Source of the DNA: Phaeobacter italicus
GTDB lineage: Bacteria; Pseudomonadota; Alphaproteobacteria; Rhodobacterales; Rhodobacteraceae
Assembly: GCF_001258055.1 (NCBI RefSeq)
Contig: NZ_CVRM01000031.1
Span: forward strand, 62,001 to 126,000
Length of the DNA stretch: 64,000 nucleotides
Reading direction: 5' to 3'
The first letter of the stretch is position 1, and each line of letters opens with the position of its first letter. Below the pieces are notes generated by a model, which saw only the letters and a program-made list of their open reading frames with translations, ran no database searches and was not told the origin of the DNA. A program made the position numbers and the translations under genes. Positions 8,779 through 17,482 of this stretch are shown piece by piece.

Positions 8779-9741
8779 TCACGCGAACAAGGCTGCAGCA
8801 AAGAAGATGAGCGGAATCAAGCCGGTATCGCGGTTGAGCCGGAACAGTTGCAAAAGCCTGTCACCATTTTCGGCATCAAAGGCACGCAGCTGCCACGTCA
8901 TGTGCCATCCCATCGCCCAGGGGCCAACCAGCGCAAGGACCAAGGCAAGCACAGAGCCGTTGGGCTGTACGGCCATGATGACCGCCAGCGCCATCAGGCT
9001 TACGGTGGCGACAATAAAGCGGCGCAGCCACATTGGCGTATCGGTGCCAAACAGGCGCGCCGTGGATTTGACGCCAATCAGCGCATCATCTTCGGTGTCC
9101 TGATGGGCATAGATCGTGTCATAAAACAGCGTCCAGGCAATGCCTGCCAAATACAGAACCACGGCAGGCCAGTTCAGCGTTCCGGTATGGGCAACCCACG
9201 CCAGCATGGCGCCCCAGTTGAACGCCAGTCCCAGAAACACTTGGGGCCACCAGGTAAAGCGTTTGGCAAATGGGTAGATCGCAACCGGGAACAGGGCAAG
9301 AATACCCATCGCGACCGTCGCCTGATTAAAGCTCAGCAAGATGGCGAAAGAAATCAGCGCCTGTAGCCCCATCCAGATCACGGCACCTTTGACCGTGACC
9401 TGACCGGACGGGATCGGGCGCGAGCGCGTGCGCTCCACCTGACCGTCGAAATTGCGGTCGGTGATGTCATTCCACGTGCAGCCAGCGCCGCGCATCAGCC
9501 AGGATCCAGCCGCGCAGGCGACAAAGATCCAAAGATCTTCCCAACGCGGACTTTGGTCCCACAGGATCGCCAGTGCCAAACCCCACCAGCAGGGGATCAG
9601 CAAAAGCCATGTGCCGATTGGCCGGTCTGCCCTGCTCAGCCGCAGGTAGGGGCGGCTCCAGGCGGGTGCGCGTCGGTCGACCCAATTGTCTTTGACAGCA
9701 TCTGCGACCTGTCCATCTGGTGTTGGCGTCCCGCCTTGCAT
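8779..9741 (-). CDS. ubiA: 4-hydroxybenzoate octaprenyltransferase
   Basis: Membrane prenyltransferase of ubiquinone synthesis (320 residues). Both Asp-rich motifs of the UbiA superfamily are present: NDITDRNFD in the first half and a YAHQDTEDD stretch in the second, binding Mg2+-prenyl diphosphate. About eight transmembrane segments are visible. The start is CAT at 9739-9741, and the divergent rsmE start is only 11 bases away. Its promoter must therefore lie inside or overlap the rsmE coding sequence, unless a later start is used. Confidence 0.93.
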   Translation of the reverse strand: MQGGTPTPDGQVADAVKDNWVDRRAPAWSRPYLRLSRADRPIGTWLLLIPCWWGLALAILWDQSPRWEDLWIFVACAAGSWLMRGAGCTWNDITDRNFDGQVERTRSRPIPSGQVTVKGAVIWMGLQALISFAILLSFNQATVAMGILALFPVAIYPFAKRFTWWPQVFLGLAFNWGAMLAWVAHTGTLNWPAVVLYLAGIAWTLFYDTIYAHQDTEDDALIGVKSTARLFGTDTPMWLRRFIVATVSLMALAVIMAVQPNGSVLALVLALVGPWAMGWHMTWQLRAFDAENGDRLLQLFRLNRDTGLIPLIFFAAALFA

Positions 9742-9752
9742 ATGTATGCCTC

Positions 9753-10481
9753 ATGAGTGCAAAGATCAGACTGTATGTAGAGCACCCACTGGGGGCAGGG
9801 CAATCGGTTCCTCTGGACCGCGATCAGGCGCATTATCTCTTTGGGGTCATGCGGCAGGCGGTTGGGGGACAGGTGTCTCTGTTCAATGGGCGCGATGGAG
9901 AGTGGCGGGCCGAGATCGCCGAAGCAGGCAAGCGCAATGGGCTGCTCGTCTGTCAGGAGCAATCGCGGCCTTTGATGCTGCCGCCGGATCTGTGGCTTCT
10001 GTTTGCTCCGATCAAAAAGGCGCGCACCGATTTCATCGTGGAAAAAGCCGCTGAAATGGGGGCCGCACGGATCCTGCCGGTCCAGACCGATTTCACCAAC
10101 TCTGACCGCATCCGCCAGGACAGGTTGCAAGCCCATGCCGTAGAGGCCGCAGAACAATGCGGCGGCACCTATGTGCCGGAGGTGGCAGAGCTGCAGAAAC
10201 TGTCACGCGTGCTGGACCAATGGCCGCAGGAGCGACAGCTGATGTTCTGTGACGAGGCAGAGGTCGGCACGGCCCTGACCCTTGCTGCCGCAGATCACGC
10301 CAAGGCCCCGTGGGCCATCGTCATCGGACCAGAGGGCGGTTTTTCCGAGGAAGAGCGCAAACGCCTTCATGGTCTGCCCCAATCCCATGTGGTGAGCCTT
10401 GGGCCGCGTATTTTGCGGGCGGATACGGCAGCGGTTGCAGCGCTGACGATCTGGCAGCAAGCCTATGGTGACTGGGGGTGA
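9753..10481 (+). CDS. rsmE: 16S rRNA (uracil-1498-N3)-methyltransferase
   Basis: SPOUT-class, SAM-dependent methyltransferase acting on U1498 of 16S rRNA in the assembled 30S subunit. It has 242 residues. An N-terminal PUA-like domain is followed by the trefoil-knot region with GPEGGFSEEE and LGPRILRADTA, the SAM-binding signature of the family. ATG 9753 gives the family-typical N-terminus. In-frame ATGs further left would run into ubiA. The stop overlaps the next gene's GTG start. Confidence 0.94.
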   Translation: MSAKIRLYVEHPLGAGQSVPLDRDQAHYLFGVMRQAVGGQVSLFNGRDGEWRAEIAEAGKRNGLLVCQEQSRPLMLPPDLWLLFAPIKKARTDFIVEKAAEMGAARILPVQTDFTNSDRIRQDRLQAHAVEAAEQCGGTYVPEVAELQKLSRVLDQWPQERQLMFCDEAEVGTALTLAAADHAKAPWAIVIGPEGGFSEEERKRLHGLPQSHVVSLGPRILRADTAAVAALTIWQQAYGDWG

Positions 10482-11371
10482 CATGGCGTCTGGCACAGTC
10501 GGAGGAGCAGCGCGCGATTGAGGCGTTTCTCTCCCGCCATGTGGCCAGCTCCATGTTCCCGCTCACCAACCTTCGCGATCACGGCCTTTCTGGAACCGCG
10601 CCCAAGGCCATGAAGGTCTGGCTGCGTGGTGCGCCGAACAATGGTGTCGCTGGGCTGACCAATGACGGTACGCTGCTTATTCAGGCGCCAATGGCCACGG
10701 ACGCGGACTGGCGGTCAATGCAGGCCCTTGTCGAGGCACAGCTGGCAGGCCGACCGCAGACAGGGGTTCTTGGCGCGACCGACCAGCTACGCCGCTATCT
10801 TGCCGCCACCGGGCTCGCAGCCCGCGCAACGCGACTGAACCGCGATGAACCCGGATTGGCGCTGGACCTTGGGGATCTTGACCTGACGTGCCTGAACCGC
10901 CCGGCGCTGGCGGGCGCGGTCCTAATGCCAATTTCGGCAGCACCGCGACCCATGCTGGTGCAATGGCGCGCGGCGTATCATCAGGAAGTGCTGGGCACCC
11001 CCGCAGCAGAGGCGGTGGCGATGGCGTCTGCGGATATCGACAGCTATCTTCTGCGTGACAGTCATCGCATTTTGTCGGTCGGGCCGAAATGGGTTGCGAT
11101 GACGGGATTTAACGCACAACTTCCCGGGGTGGTTCAGATCGGCGGTGTCTACACGCCCCCGGACATGCGCGGTCGCGGCTACGCGCGGGCAGCCCTTGCT
11201 CTCCACCTGCAGCAGGCCGCCCGCAAAGGCACCGAAAAAGCGGTGCTTTTTGCAGCAGGCGACGCTGCTGTCAGGGCCTATCAGGCAATTGGCTTTCGCC
11301 AGATTGAGGGCTACTCTCTGGTCTTGTTTGACCCGTCCAACGCCACAGCGGCAAAGGAGCCATCAACATGA
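10478..11371 (+). CDS. GNAT-family N-acetyltransferase
   Basis: A 297-residue protein starting at GTG 10478 (GTGA overlap with rsmE). The C-terminal 110 residues hold the GNAT acetyl-CoA-binding signature, a V-x-x-x-x-RGRGYA loop (about residues 225-238), and the downstream AYQAIGF motif. The N-terminal 170 residues are longer than in a minimal GNAT domain and may be a second, degenerate copy. The substrate is unknown. The next gene begins at its stop codon. Confidence 0.8.
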   Translation: MTWRLAQSEEQRAIEAFLSRHVASSMFPLTNLRDHGLSGTAPKAMKVWLRGAPNNGVAGLTNDGTLLIQAPMATDADWRSMQALVEAQLAGRPQTGVLGATDQLRRYLAATGLAARATRLNRDEPGLALDLGDLDLTCLNRPALAGAVLMPISAAPRPMLVQWRAAYHQEVLGTPAAEAVAMASADIDSYLLRDSHRILSVGPKWVAMTGFNAQLPGVVQIGGVYTPPDMRGRGYARAALALHLQQAARKGTEKAVLFAAGDAAVRAYQAIGFRQIEGYSLVLFDPSNATAAKEPST

Positions 11372-11895
11372 GCTTCATCCGTCCCGAGGCCCGCGCCGCC
11401 CTATGGCGTTGGCGTGAATTGCTCCTTGCGGGCTCCACGGGCCTCCTGGGCCTGACATGGGCGCTGGGGTCGTACGGGGTTCTGGCGCTGACGGGGTGGG
11501 CCCTGATCGTGATCGCTGTCATCATCGCAGTGATCGGCGCGCAGCGGCTGCGTTTTCGTTTGGGGGCGGGGGGACCTGGCGTTGTTCAGGTGGATGAAGG
11601 GCAGGTTGCATATTTCGGTCCTTTGACGGGCGGCGGCATTGCCCTGTCCGAGCTGGAGCGTTTGACATTGGACCACACCGCCAAACCCGCACATTGGCTG
11701 CTGGAGCAACCGGGGCATGGCACCTTGGCCATCCCGGTCAACGCAACCAACAGCGATGCGCTCTTTGATGCTTTTGCGTCGCTGCCTGGTTTGCGAGTAG
11801 AGCGAATGCTGGCAGAATTGCACGGCAAAGGCACTCACCAGGTCGTGATCTGGGAGCGCGCTTCAACCAGACCTGCCCAGCACAGGTTGCATTGA
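11368..11895 (+). CDS. Membrane protein of unknown function (possible bacterial PH-like tail)
   Basis: A 175-residue protein coupled to the GNAT gene by an ATGA overlap. Two adjacent hydrophobic helices (about residues 18-60) form a hairpin. The rest is a soluble domain of about 110 residues rich in short strands, resembling the small two-helix-plus-PH-like proteins common in this family of bacteria. That resemblance is an impression, not a demonstrated match. gshA follows after 63 bases. Confidence 0.75.
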   Translation: MSFIRPEARAALWRWRELLLAGSTGLLGLTWALGSYGVLALTGWALIVIAVIIAVIGAQRLRFRLGAGGPGVVQVDEGQVAYFGPLTGGGIALSELERLTLDHTAKPAHWLLEQPGHGTLAIPVNATNSDALFDAFASLPGLRVERMLAELHGKGTHQVVIWERASTRPAQHRLH

Positions 11896-11958
11896 CACCG
11901 CGCGAAATTGCGACCACGACTGGCACCTCAATACGGATAACCTCACGGAGAGCCCCAG

Positions 11959-13329
11959 ATGTCTATCCCTCAATCCGGCGGCGGGCCGATCGAACGGCAC
12001 GAGCAATTGGCGGAATATCTCGCATCGGGATGCAAACCGCGCGATCAATGGCGCATCGGCACCGAACATGAGAAATTCGGCTACTGCAAGGACACGCTGA
12101 AGCCGCTCCCGTTTGAGGGAACCCGCTCTATCGTGGCCGTTCTGGAAGGTCTGCGGGATCGTCACGGCTGGTCCGAGATACGCGAAGCGGGCAAGCTGAT
12201 CGGTCTGGAAAAAGACGGTGCAAATGTCTCGCTTGAGCCGGGTGGCGCGCTGGAGTTGTCGGGTGCCCCACTAGAGACGATCCACGAAACCTGCGACGAG
12301 GTGAACACCCACCTGCGCGAGGTAAAGGATATCGCCGACGAAATTGGCGTCGGCTTTATCGGCCTTGGCGCCGCGCCGATCTGGTCGCACGACGAAATGC
12401 CGTTGATGCCGAAGGGGCGCTATAAGCTGATGGATGCCTATATGGGCAAAGTCGGCACCATGGGACGCACCATGATGCGCCGTACCTGTACCGTTCAGGT
12501 GAATCTTGATTTTGGTTCTGAGGCGGACATGGTGCAGAAAATGCGCGTGGCCATCGCACTGCAGCCTGTCGCCACGGCGCTTTTTGCCAACTCCCCTTTC
12601 CTTGAAGGCAAACCAAACAATCACAAATCCTGGCGCTCGCGCGTCTGGCGCGATCTGGATGCAGACCGTACCGGCATGGTGCCTTTCGTGTTCGAAGAGG
12701 GCTTCGGCTTTGAACGCTGGGTGCAATATGCCCTCGATGTGCCGATGTATTTTGTCTACCGCGATGGCGAATACATTGATGCACTTGGCATGTCCTTCCG
12801 CGATTTCCTCAAGGGTGAGCTGCCCGCCCTTCCCGGTGAAACCCCGACACTCAGTGATTGGGCCGACCACCTGACCACCGCCTTCCCCGAGGCGCGGATC
12901 AAGAAATACATGGAAATGCGCGGTGCTGATGGTGGCCCCTGGCGTCGTCTTTGTGCTCTGCCTGCATTCTGGGTGGGGATGATGTACGATCAGTCCAGCC
13001 TCGATGCGGCCTGGGATCTGGTCAAGGGCTGGGATGCCGAGACCCGCGAGGCGCTGCGGGTTGCGGCCTCAGAGCAGGGCCTGCAGGCGCAGGTCGGTGC
13101 CATCAACATGCACGACCTCGCCCGCGAAGTGGTTGCCATCTCCGAAGCCGGCCTGAAGGCCCGTGGCCGCGCCGGCGCAGGGGGCTTGGTGCCGGATGAG
13201 ACCCATTTCCTCAACGCGCTGAAAGACAGCATTGAAACTGGCAAGGTGCCCGCAGACGAGCTGCTTGATCGCTATAACGGCGATTGGAATGGCGATCTGA
13301 CACGGATTTATGCGGACTACAGCTACTGA
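11959..13329 (+). CDS. gshA: Glutamate-cysteine ligase (plant/alphaproteobacterial type)
   Basis: First enzyme of glutathione synthesis, joining Glu and Cys with ATP. Its 456 residues match the plant-type GCL class found in alphaproteobacteria rather than the E. coli type. Recognisable stretches are IGTEHEKFGY near residue 35, LEPGGALELSG and the MRRTCTVQVNLDF strand, and the AEARIKKYMEMRGAD-like segment late in the protein. The start at ATG 11959 gives the usual N-terminus. A strong hairpin terminator follows. Confidence 0.94.
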   Translation: MSIPQSGGGPIERHEQLAEYLASGCKPRDQWRIGTEHEKFGYCKDTLKPLPFEGTRSIVAVLEGLRDRHGWSEIREAGKLIGLEKDGANVSLEPGGALELSGAPLETIHETCDEVNTHLREVKDIADEIGVGFIGLGAAPIWSHDEMPLMPKGRYKLMDAYMGKVGTMGRTMMRRTCTVQVNLDFGSEADMVQKMRVAIALQPVATALFANSPFLEGKPNNHKSWRSRVWRDLDADRTGMVPFVFEEGFGFERWVQYALDVPMYFVYRDGEYIDALGMSFRDFLKGELPALPGETPTLSDWADHLTTAFPEARIKKYMEMRGADGGPWRRLCALPAFWVGMMYDQSSLDAAWDLVKGWDAETREALRVAASEQGLQAQVGAINMHDLAREVVAISEAGLKARGRAGAGGLVPDETHFLNALKDSIETGKVPADELLDRYNGDWNGDLTRIYADYSY

Positions 13330-13353
13330 TCCGTCGACCGCACGCAAACGTAC

Positions 13354-13380
13354 AAAGGGCGCCCTCATGGGCGCCTTTTT
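13354..13380 (+). terminator. Intrinsic terminator after gshA
   Basis: The stem GGCGCCC/GGGCGCC, extended by A-T pairs, closes on a TCAT loop and runs directly into a T5 tract. It lies 25 bases after the gshA stop. Confidence 0.85.
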
Positions 13381-13490
13381 CTTTGCCGTGATTGGTGCAG
13401 AACCCCTGCTTTTCCCCGCAACCGGAGTCTTGCCTGCCAGACGTGGGAGCCATAGAGGAGCGGTCTGTCTATGGCTTGAAAGATATTGAT

Positions 13491-13745
13491 ATGGGAAATT
13501 TCTTCATCTCAGCGTTTGAGAAACTGGTCGGCGTTGTTGTCGTTCTTCTGCTGATTGCGGTGCTTGGCGGCGCCGTTCTGGCAGCGATGCAGCCTGGAGG
13601 CGGCGGTGTGCTCGCAGCGCTTGGCGTTCTGGTGATCGGGACACTCTATGTGATCCTGATTGCAGGATCGCTCTATCTGGCGCTTGGGATCTACAACAAC
13701 ACCAAACGCACCGCTGAGGCGATCGAGCGACTGGCGTCCAAGTAA
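13491..13745 (+). CDS. Small two-helix membrane protein
   Basis: An 84-residue protein of unknown function with two hydrophobic helices (about residues 12-33 and 40-68) and a short charged C-terminal tail. It is a single-gene unit between the gshA terminator and the convergent YHS-protein gene. ATG 13491 is chosen because the hydrophobic N-terminus begins right after it; the sequence upstream in frame does not look coding. Confidence 0.65.
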   Translation: MGNFFISAFEKLVGVVVVLLLIAVLGGAVLAAMQPGGGGVLAALGVLVIGTLYVILIAGSLYLALGIYNNTKRTAEAIERLASK

Positions 13746-13784
13746 TCGGGCTTGCAACAGCACCAGCCCGGTTGGGAAAAGAAT

Positions 13785-13811
13785 ACGGCGGCAGGGTATC
13801 CTGCCGCCGTA
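13785..13811 (-). terminator. Intrinsic terminator of the YHS-protein gene
   Basis: An 11-bp perfect stem (ACGGCGGCAGG with CCTGCCGCCGT) with a short loop. On the minus strand it is followed by ATTCTTTTCCC, a U-rich tract. It may also stop rightward transcripts, but no T-run exists on that side. Confidence 0.75.
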
Positions 13812-13844
13812 AGACATGCGTGAGTGGGGCCATTCAGCCTTGGC

Positions 13845-14321
13845 TTACTGCTCCAGCAGTTCTGCGGGAGATTTGTCTTCGATGTTGTCCCAGTTCACGT
13901 CTGCTTTCTCGATGAAACCGGGGATGTCCTGCGCCCAGCGTTCCTGGATGTCCTTGGACAGGTTCAGGTACAGAACGTCGTCGACAATTTTCCACTGGTT
14001 CGGGTCGCCGTCGAATTTGAAGCCCATCGCCGCACCAAAGGCACAGTAGCCACCGTATGCCGGGATGTAGGCTTCGGGGTTGGCTTCGAACAGGGCCTTG
14101 TTTTCTTCGGTTGCGAACCAGTAGGTCGCATCGTCAAAAGACGAGGTCACCTTGTAGGAGCCTTTGGTGGGCTCACCTGCGTTGAAGTAGGCAACCGGGT
14201 CATAGCCCTGCATTGCGAGGCCGGTCGAGGAGGCGTTGATATCCACGCCAGCGGCCAGTGCGGAGGTTGCCAGTGCGACGGAGAGAGCGATACCACCCAG
14301 GAAAGATTTTGCTTTGGTCAT
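13845..14321 (-). CDS. Exported YHS-domain protein
   Basis: A 158-residue protein with a classical signal peptide (cleavage probably after ALAAG or SALA near residue 23). The YHS-like domain follows: GYDPVAYF, the strand pair ending in YWFATEENK, and YGGYCAFG (about residues 38-105). Proteins of this type are periplasmic and often proposed to bind metal or haem, but no reaction is established. It is transcribed alone and followed by a strong terminator. Confidence 0.85.
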   Translation of the reverse strand: MTKAKSFLGGIALSVALATSALAAGVDINASSTGLAMQGYDPVAYFNAGEPTKGSYKVTSSFDDATYWFATEENKALFEANPEAYIPAYGGYCAFGAAMGFKFDGDPNQWKIVDDVLYLNLSKDIQERWAQDIPGFIEKADVNWDNIEDKSPAELLEQ

Positions 14322-14533
14322 CGGTTTGAGCCTTTCGATGTGTCGGGCGATCAGGGCGCCCTATGTTGGAATGGGTAAGTTTGTGCGTACTGAAATTCTG
14401 GTCTTCGAAATGCGGCCTGTTTGGCCATGAACTGCAGTTGGGGATTTTCCTGCTCACATTCAAAACAACTGATTTTGAATGCGCACAGATGCACAGAACC
14501 CTTGCGCTCCTGCGGAGGCACATCTGCGTGAAC

Positions 14534-14566
14534 AAAAAAGCCCCTTCCGGTTGGAAAGGGGCTTTA
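14534..14566 (-). terminator. Intrinsic terminator of the pyrB-plsY operon
   Basis: On the minus strand the stem AAGCCCCTTTCC/GGAAGGGGCTT is followed by a T6 tract (bases 14533-14539 on the plus strand are A-rich). It lies about 40 bases after the plsY stop. The rest of 14322-14602 probably carries the YHS gene promoter; no gene is seen. Confidence 0.85.
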
Positions 14567-14602
14567 TCTATATATTTCAGATGGTTATTTGGGGTTGGCG
14601 GG

Positions 14603-15208
14603 CTACTTCTGCCCGATCTTCGGCTCTGTGCCGTTGCGCAAACGTGCGATGTTTTCCTTGTGGCGCCACAAAATAATAATTGCCAGAAGCGCGGCGAGAA
14701 CGGTTGCCATCGGCGCACCAAGCAGCAGACACCACACTGGCGCTGCAATGGCAGACACCAGCGCCCCCATTGAAGAGATCTTGCTCAGATAGGCTGCGGC
14801 CAGCCATGTCAGGCAGCAGGCGATGCCGACAGGCCAGGCAAGCGCCAGCATCAGCCCAAGAAACGTAGCGACGCCCTTGCCGCCCTTGAAGCCGAGCCAA
14901 ACCGGGAAACAATGCCCGGCAAATGCGGCAAGCCCGGCCAACTGTGCCGCGTCTTCGCTCGCCAAGGCACGGGCCAGCAGAACCGCAGCGGCCCCCTTGC
15001 CCCCGTCCAGCAGCAGGGTCAGCGCCGCCGCCTTTTTGGAGCCGGTGCGCAACACATTGGTGGTGCCGATGTTGCCGGAGCCGATCTGGCGCAGGTTGCC
15101 AAGGCCCATGATCCGGGTCAGCACCATGCCGAAGGGAATAGAGCCCAGGCCATATCCGACAACGGCCCACAACATCAGTGTCGCAAAAGTGGAATCGATA
15201 GGTGGCAT
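14603..15208 (-). CDS. plsY: Acyl-phosphate:glycerol-3-phosphate acyltransferase
   Basis: Inner-membrane enzyme transferring acyl groups from acyl-phosphate to glycerol-3-phosphate, the first step of phospholipid synthesis. It has 201 residues. The three conserved loop motifs are visible: GYGLGSIPFG, GSGNIGTTNVLR and GGKGVATFLG. Five hydrophobic segments fit the fold. The start overlaps the stop of the upstream dihydroorotase-like gene (TGATG), making it the last gene of the pyrB operon. Confidence 0.95.
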   Translation of the reverse strand: MPPIDSTFATLMLWAVVGYGLGSIPFGMVLTRIMGLGNLRQIGSGNIGTTNVLRTGSKKAAALTLLLDGGKGAAAVLLARALASEDAAQLAGLAAFAGHCFPVWLGFKGGKGVATFLGLMLALAWPVGIACCLTWLAAAYLSKISSMGALVSAIAAPVWCLLLGAPMATVLAALLAIIILWRHKENIARLRNGTEPKIGQK

Positions 15209-16518
15209 CAGTTTCTCCGGTAGACGGGTTCACCCGCCACGTAGGTTTCCAGCACCCTACCTTGCATCCGCTGCCCGTCAAATGGGGTGTTCTGTGACTT
15301 CGACTTCAGCGCGAAGCGATCCATGACAAACGGGCTGTCGGGATCAAACAGCACCAGATCCGCAGGCGCCCCCTCGGCCAGACGACCGCAGGCGAGGCCC
15401 AGACGTTTGGCAGGGTTCAGTGACATGGCGCGGAACAGCGTTGGCAGGTCTAGCTGGTCGTTGTGATAAAGCCTCAGCGCAGCGGGCAACAGCGTTTCCA
15501 TCGCCACGGCCCCGGCGGCCGCCTCCTCGAAGGGCAGGCGTTTGCTCTCTTCATCCTGCGGGGTATGCATGGAGGAGATCACGTCGATAAGCCCCTCACG
15601 CACCGCTTCGATCACGGCCAGCCTGTCCTCTTCGGACCGCAGGGGGGGCTTTACCTTAAAGAAGGTGCGGTAGTCCGCGACGTCCAGTTCATTCAATGTC
15701 AGATGGTGGATCGAGGTGCCCGCGGTGATGTCCAGTCCATTTGCCTTGGCCCGTTCCAGCGCAGGCAGGGCGCGGGCTGTGGTGATCTGATCCGCGTGAT
15801 ATTTCGCACCGGTCATTTCCAGCAGGGCAATGTCGCGGTCCAGTCCCATCCGCTCCGCCATCGGAGTGACCGACGGCAGGCCGCGCAGGGCCGCGAATTT
15901 GCCGGCGGTTGCGGCTGCGCCCTTGCTCAGGCCCGGCTCTTGCGGGTGGGCGATGACCAGCGCGCCGCAGCTGCGGGCATAGGTCAGAGCGCGAGAGAAC
16001 ACTTTGGTATCGGCCACCACATGATCGCAATCGGTAAAGGCCACGGCACCTGCATCCATCAGGAAGCCGATTTCTGTCATCTCCCGACCTTCGCGCCCCT
16101 TGGTGAGCGCGGCCATTGCCAGCACGTTGACGGGCGCATCGGCCTGCGCGCGACGGGTGACGAACTCAAGCGTTTCGGGGCTGTCAATGGCGGGGGTGGT
16201 GTCCGGGCGCGTGATCATTGTTGTCACGCCGCCAGCAGCCGCGGCGAGACCGGCTGATTTATAGCTTTCCTTGTGACGCTCGCCGGGTTCGCAAACCTTG
16301 ACGCCGATGTCGACGATACCGGGTGCAAGGCATTTGCCCCCGCAATCAACAAGGGTCACATCTTCTGCCCCAATGTTTCGCGTGCGAAACAATTGGTCAG
16401 GGTTTGTGTCGTTCTTTTCCACCGCCGCAATGCGCCCGTTCTGTACCAGAACCGCGCCGATGCTGTCGGTTCCGGCTTCTGGGTCGATCAGGCGGGCGTT
16501 GGTAAAAAGCAGGGTCAT
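15208..16518 (-). CDS. pyrC': Dihydroorotase homologue, apparently non-catalytic (PyrC'-type)
   Basis: Amidohydrolase-fold protein of 436 residues homologous to type I dihydroorotase. The catalytic set is broken. The usual Asp-x-His-x-His metal motif reads VDIGVKVCEPG. The Asp-His-Ala-Pro-His region reads SSMHTPQDE, so the catalytic Asp is Met. HHLTL and KVKPPLRS are kept. Such dead PyrC' subunits are known in Pseudomonas, where they scaffold aspartate carbamoyltransferase. Its place in the same operon as pyrB supports that role here. Automated annotation would call it dihydroorotase. A genuine PyrC should exist elsewhere in the genome. Confidence 0.82.
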   Translation of the reverse strand: MTLLFTNARLIDPEAGTDSIGAVLVQNGRIAAVEKNDTNPDQLFRTRNIGAEDVTLVDCGGKCLAPGIVDIGVKVCEPGERHKESYKSAGLAAAAGGVTTMITRPDTTPAIDSPETLEFVTRRAQADAPVNVLAMAALTKGREGREMTEIGFLMDAGAVAFTDCDHVVADTKVFSRALTYARSCGALVIAHPQEPGLSKGAAATAGKFAALRGLPSVTPMAERMGLDRDIALLEMTGAKYHADQITTARALPALERAKANGLDITAGTSIHHLTLNELDVADYRTFFKVKPPLRSEEDRLAVIEAVREGLIDVISSMHTPQDEESKRLPFEEAAAGAVAMETLLPAALRLYHNDQLDLPTLFRAMSLNPAKRLGLACGRLAEGAPADLVLFDPDSPFVMDRFALKSKSQNTPFDGQRMQGRVLETYVAGEPVYRRN

Positions 16519-16922
16519 GCGCGGGAACTCTCGGGCAGGGTGGACATGGCGTTTTGCAGGGTTGCAATGGTGGCGGCGGGATCAGGCTGGTACTTGATCA
16601 GGTATTTGTGCCCAGCGTGAGTGACGATCTGCACGGTGCTGGCAAGGCGGTTCAATTCAGCCACATCGGCAAGCGGGATGGCTTGCTGATCCGGACCTTT
16701 GATTGTTGTGCCATCCAGCGCCCAGACGCGGGACATTTCGTCAGAGACGAGATAACCGCCGCGCAGGCCGATGGCCGCCAGACCACCGATGGCACCGGTC
16801 CAGACATGTGGGTTACCCATGAACCATAGAATGCCCATCGCGCCCACCATGGCAATCACGGCCAGCCAGGCATGGCTGCGCCAATAGGCCATCCGGTCGG
16901 GGGTGAATACGGTTTCGGACAT
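16515..16922 (-). CDS. Two-helix membrane protein, possible PH-like domain
   Basis: A 135-residue protein between pyrB and the pyrC-like gene. Two hydrophobic helices (about residues 17-36 and 42-58) precede a soluble domain of about 75 residues made of short strands with a C-terminal helix, the layout of small bacterial PH-like membrane proteins. I chose CAT 16920-16922: it overlaps the preceding stop (TGATG) and an upstream extension looks non-coding. The stop overlaps the start of the pyrC-like gene. Function unknown. Confidence 0.75.
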   Translation of the reverse strand: MSETVFTPDRMAYWRSHAWLAVIAMVGAMGILWFMGNPHVWTGAIGGLAAIGLRGGYLVSDEMSRVWALDGTTIKGPDQQAIPLADVAELNRLASTVQIVTHAGHKYLIKYQPDPAATIATLQNAMSTLPESSRA

Positions 16923-17479
16923 CAGCGCACCATCAGCAGAACAACAAGAACAATCAGCGCCATCACCACAGAGAACAAGGCCGCACCAATTCGTCGTGCC
17001 CGCGACCGGGCCTCCCGCGGGGAGGGGCGGGGCGCGGAGAACGGCTTGGCGCTTTCCGGGGTCTCTGCGGGGCTGGCCGGGCGCGCGGCCCAATCTGCCC
17101 CGGCTTCGCGATAATCGCCGACATGGTGGATCTGTTCGGCCGGGGTGAGATGGGTTTCCTCTCCGCGCAGAGCCCGCGAACGGATCAGCAGCACATAGCC
17201 GTCGATGGCTTCAAGTTTGGCGCGATCGGGCCGCAGCGCGTCTTCGGGGATGCCGCAGCCGACACGCAGGTAGCCTTCCAGCCCCAGCTCTTCGAGATCG
17301 CTGACAGGAAAGACCTCCACATGATCGAGGTCGATGTCATCAATGCCCAGAACCTGGGCCAACGCGCCGGGCTCTCGCAGGAACCGGGCCTGTTCAGCGC
17401 GCATGTCGAGGTCAAAAAGATGGATGACCCGCTGTTCGCCAGCCGGGATCAAGAGAGATTTTGCGTGCTCACCTGTCAT
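16922..17479 (-). CDS. Tail-anchored protein of unknown function
   Basis: A 185-residue protein directly after pyrB (3 bases apart). The body is soluble and acidic. The C-terminus is an Arg-rich patch followed by a hydrophobic helix of about 20 residues and almost no tail, so it is probably tail-anchored in the inner membrane. The middle (about residues 125-160) is Pro/Ala/Ser-rich and looks like a linker. I do not recognise a family. Confidence 0.72.
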   Translation of the reverse strand: MTGEHAKSLLIPAGEQRVIHLFDLDMRAEQARFLREPGALAQVLGIDDIDLDHVEVFPVSDLEELGLEGYLRVGCGIPEDALRPDRAKLEAIDGYVLLIRSRALRGEETHLTPAEQIHHVGDYREAGADWAARPASPAETPESAKPFSAPRPSPREARSRARRIGAALFSVVMALIVLVVLLMVR

Positions 17480-17482
17480 GGC

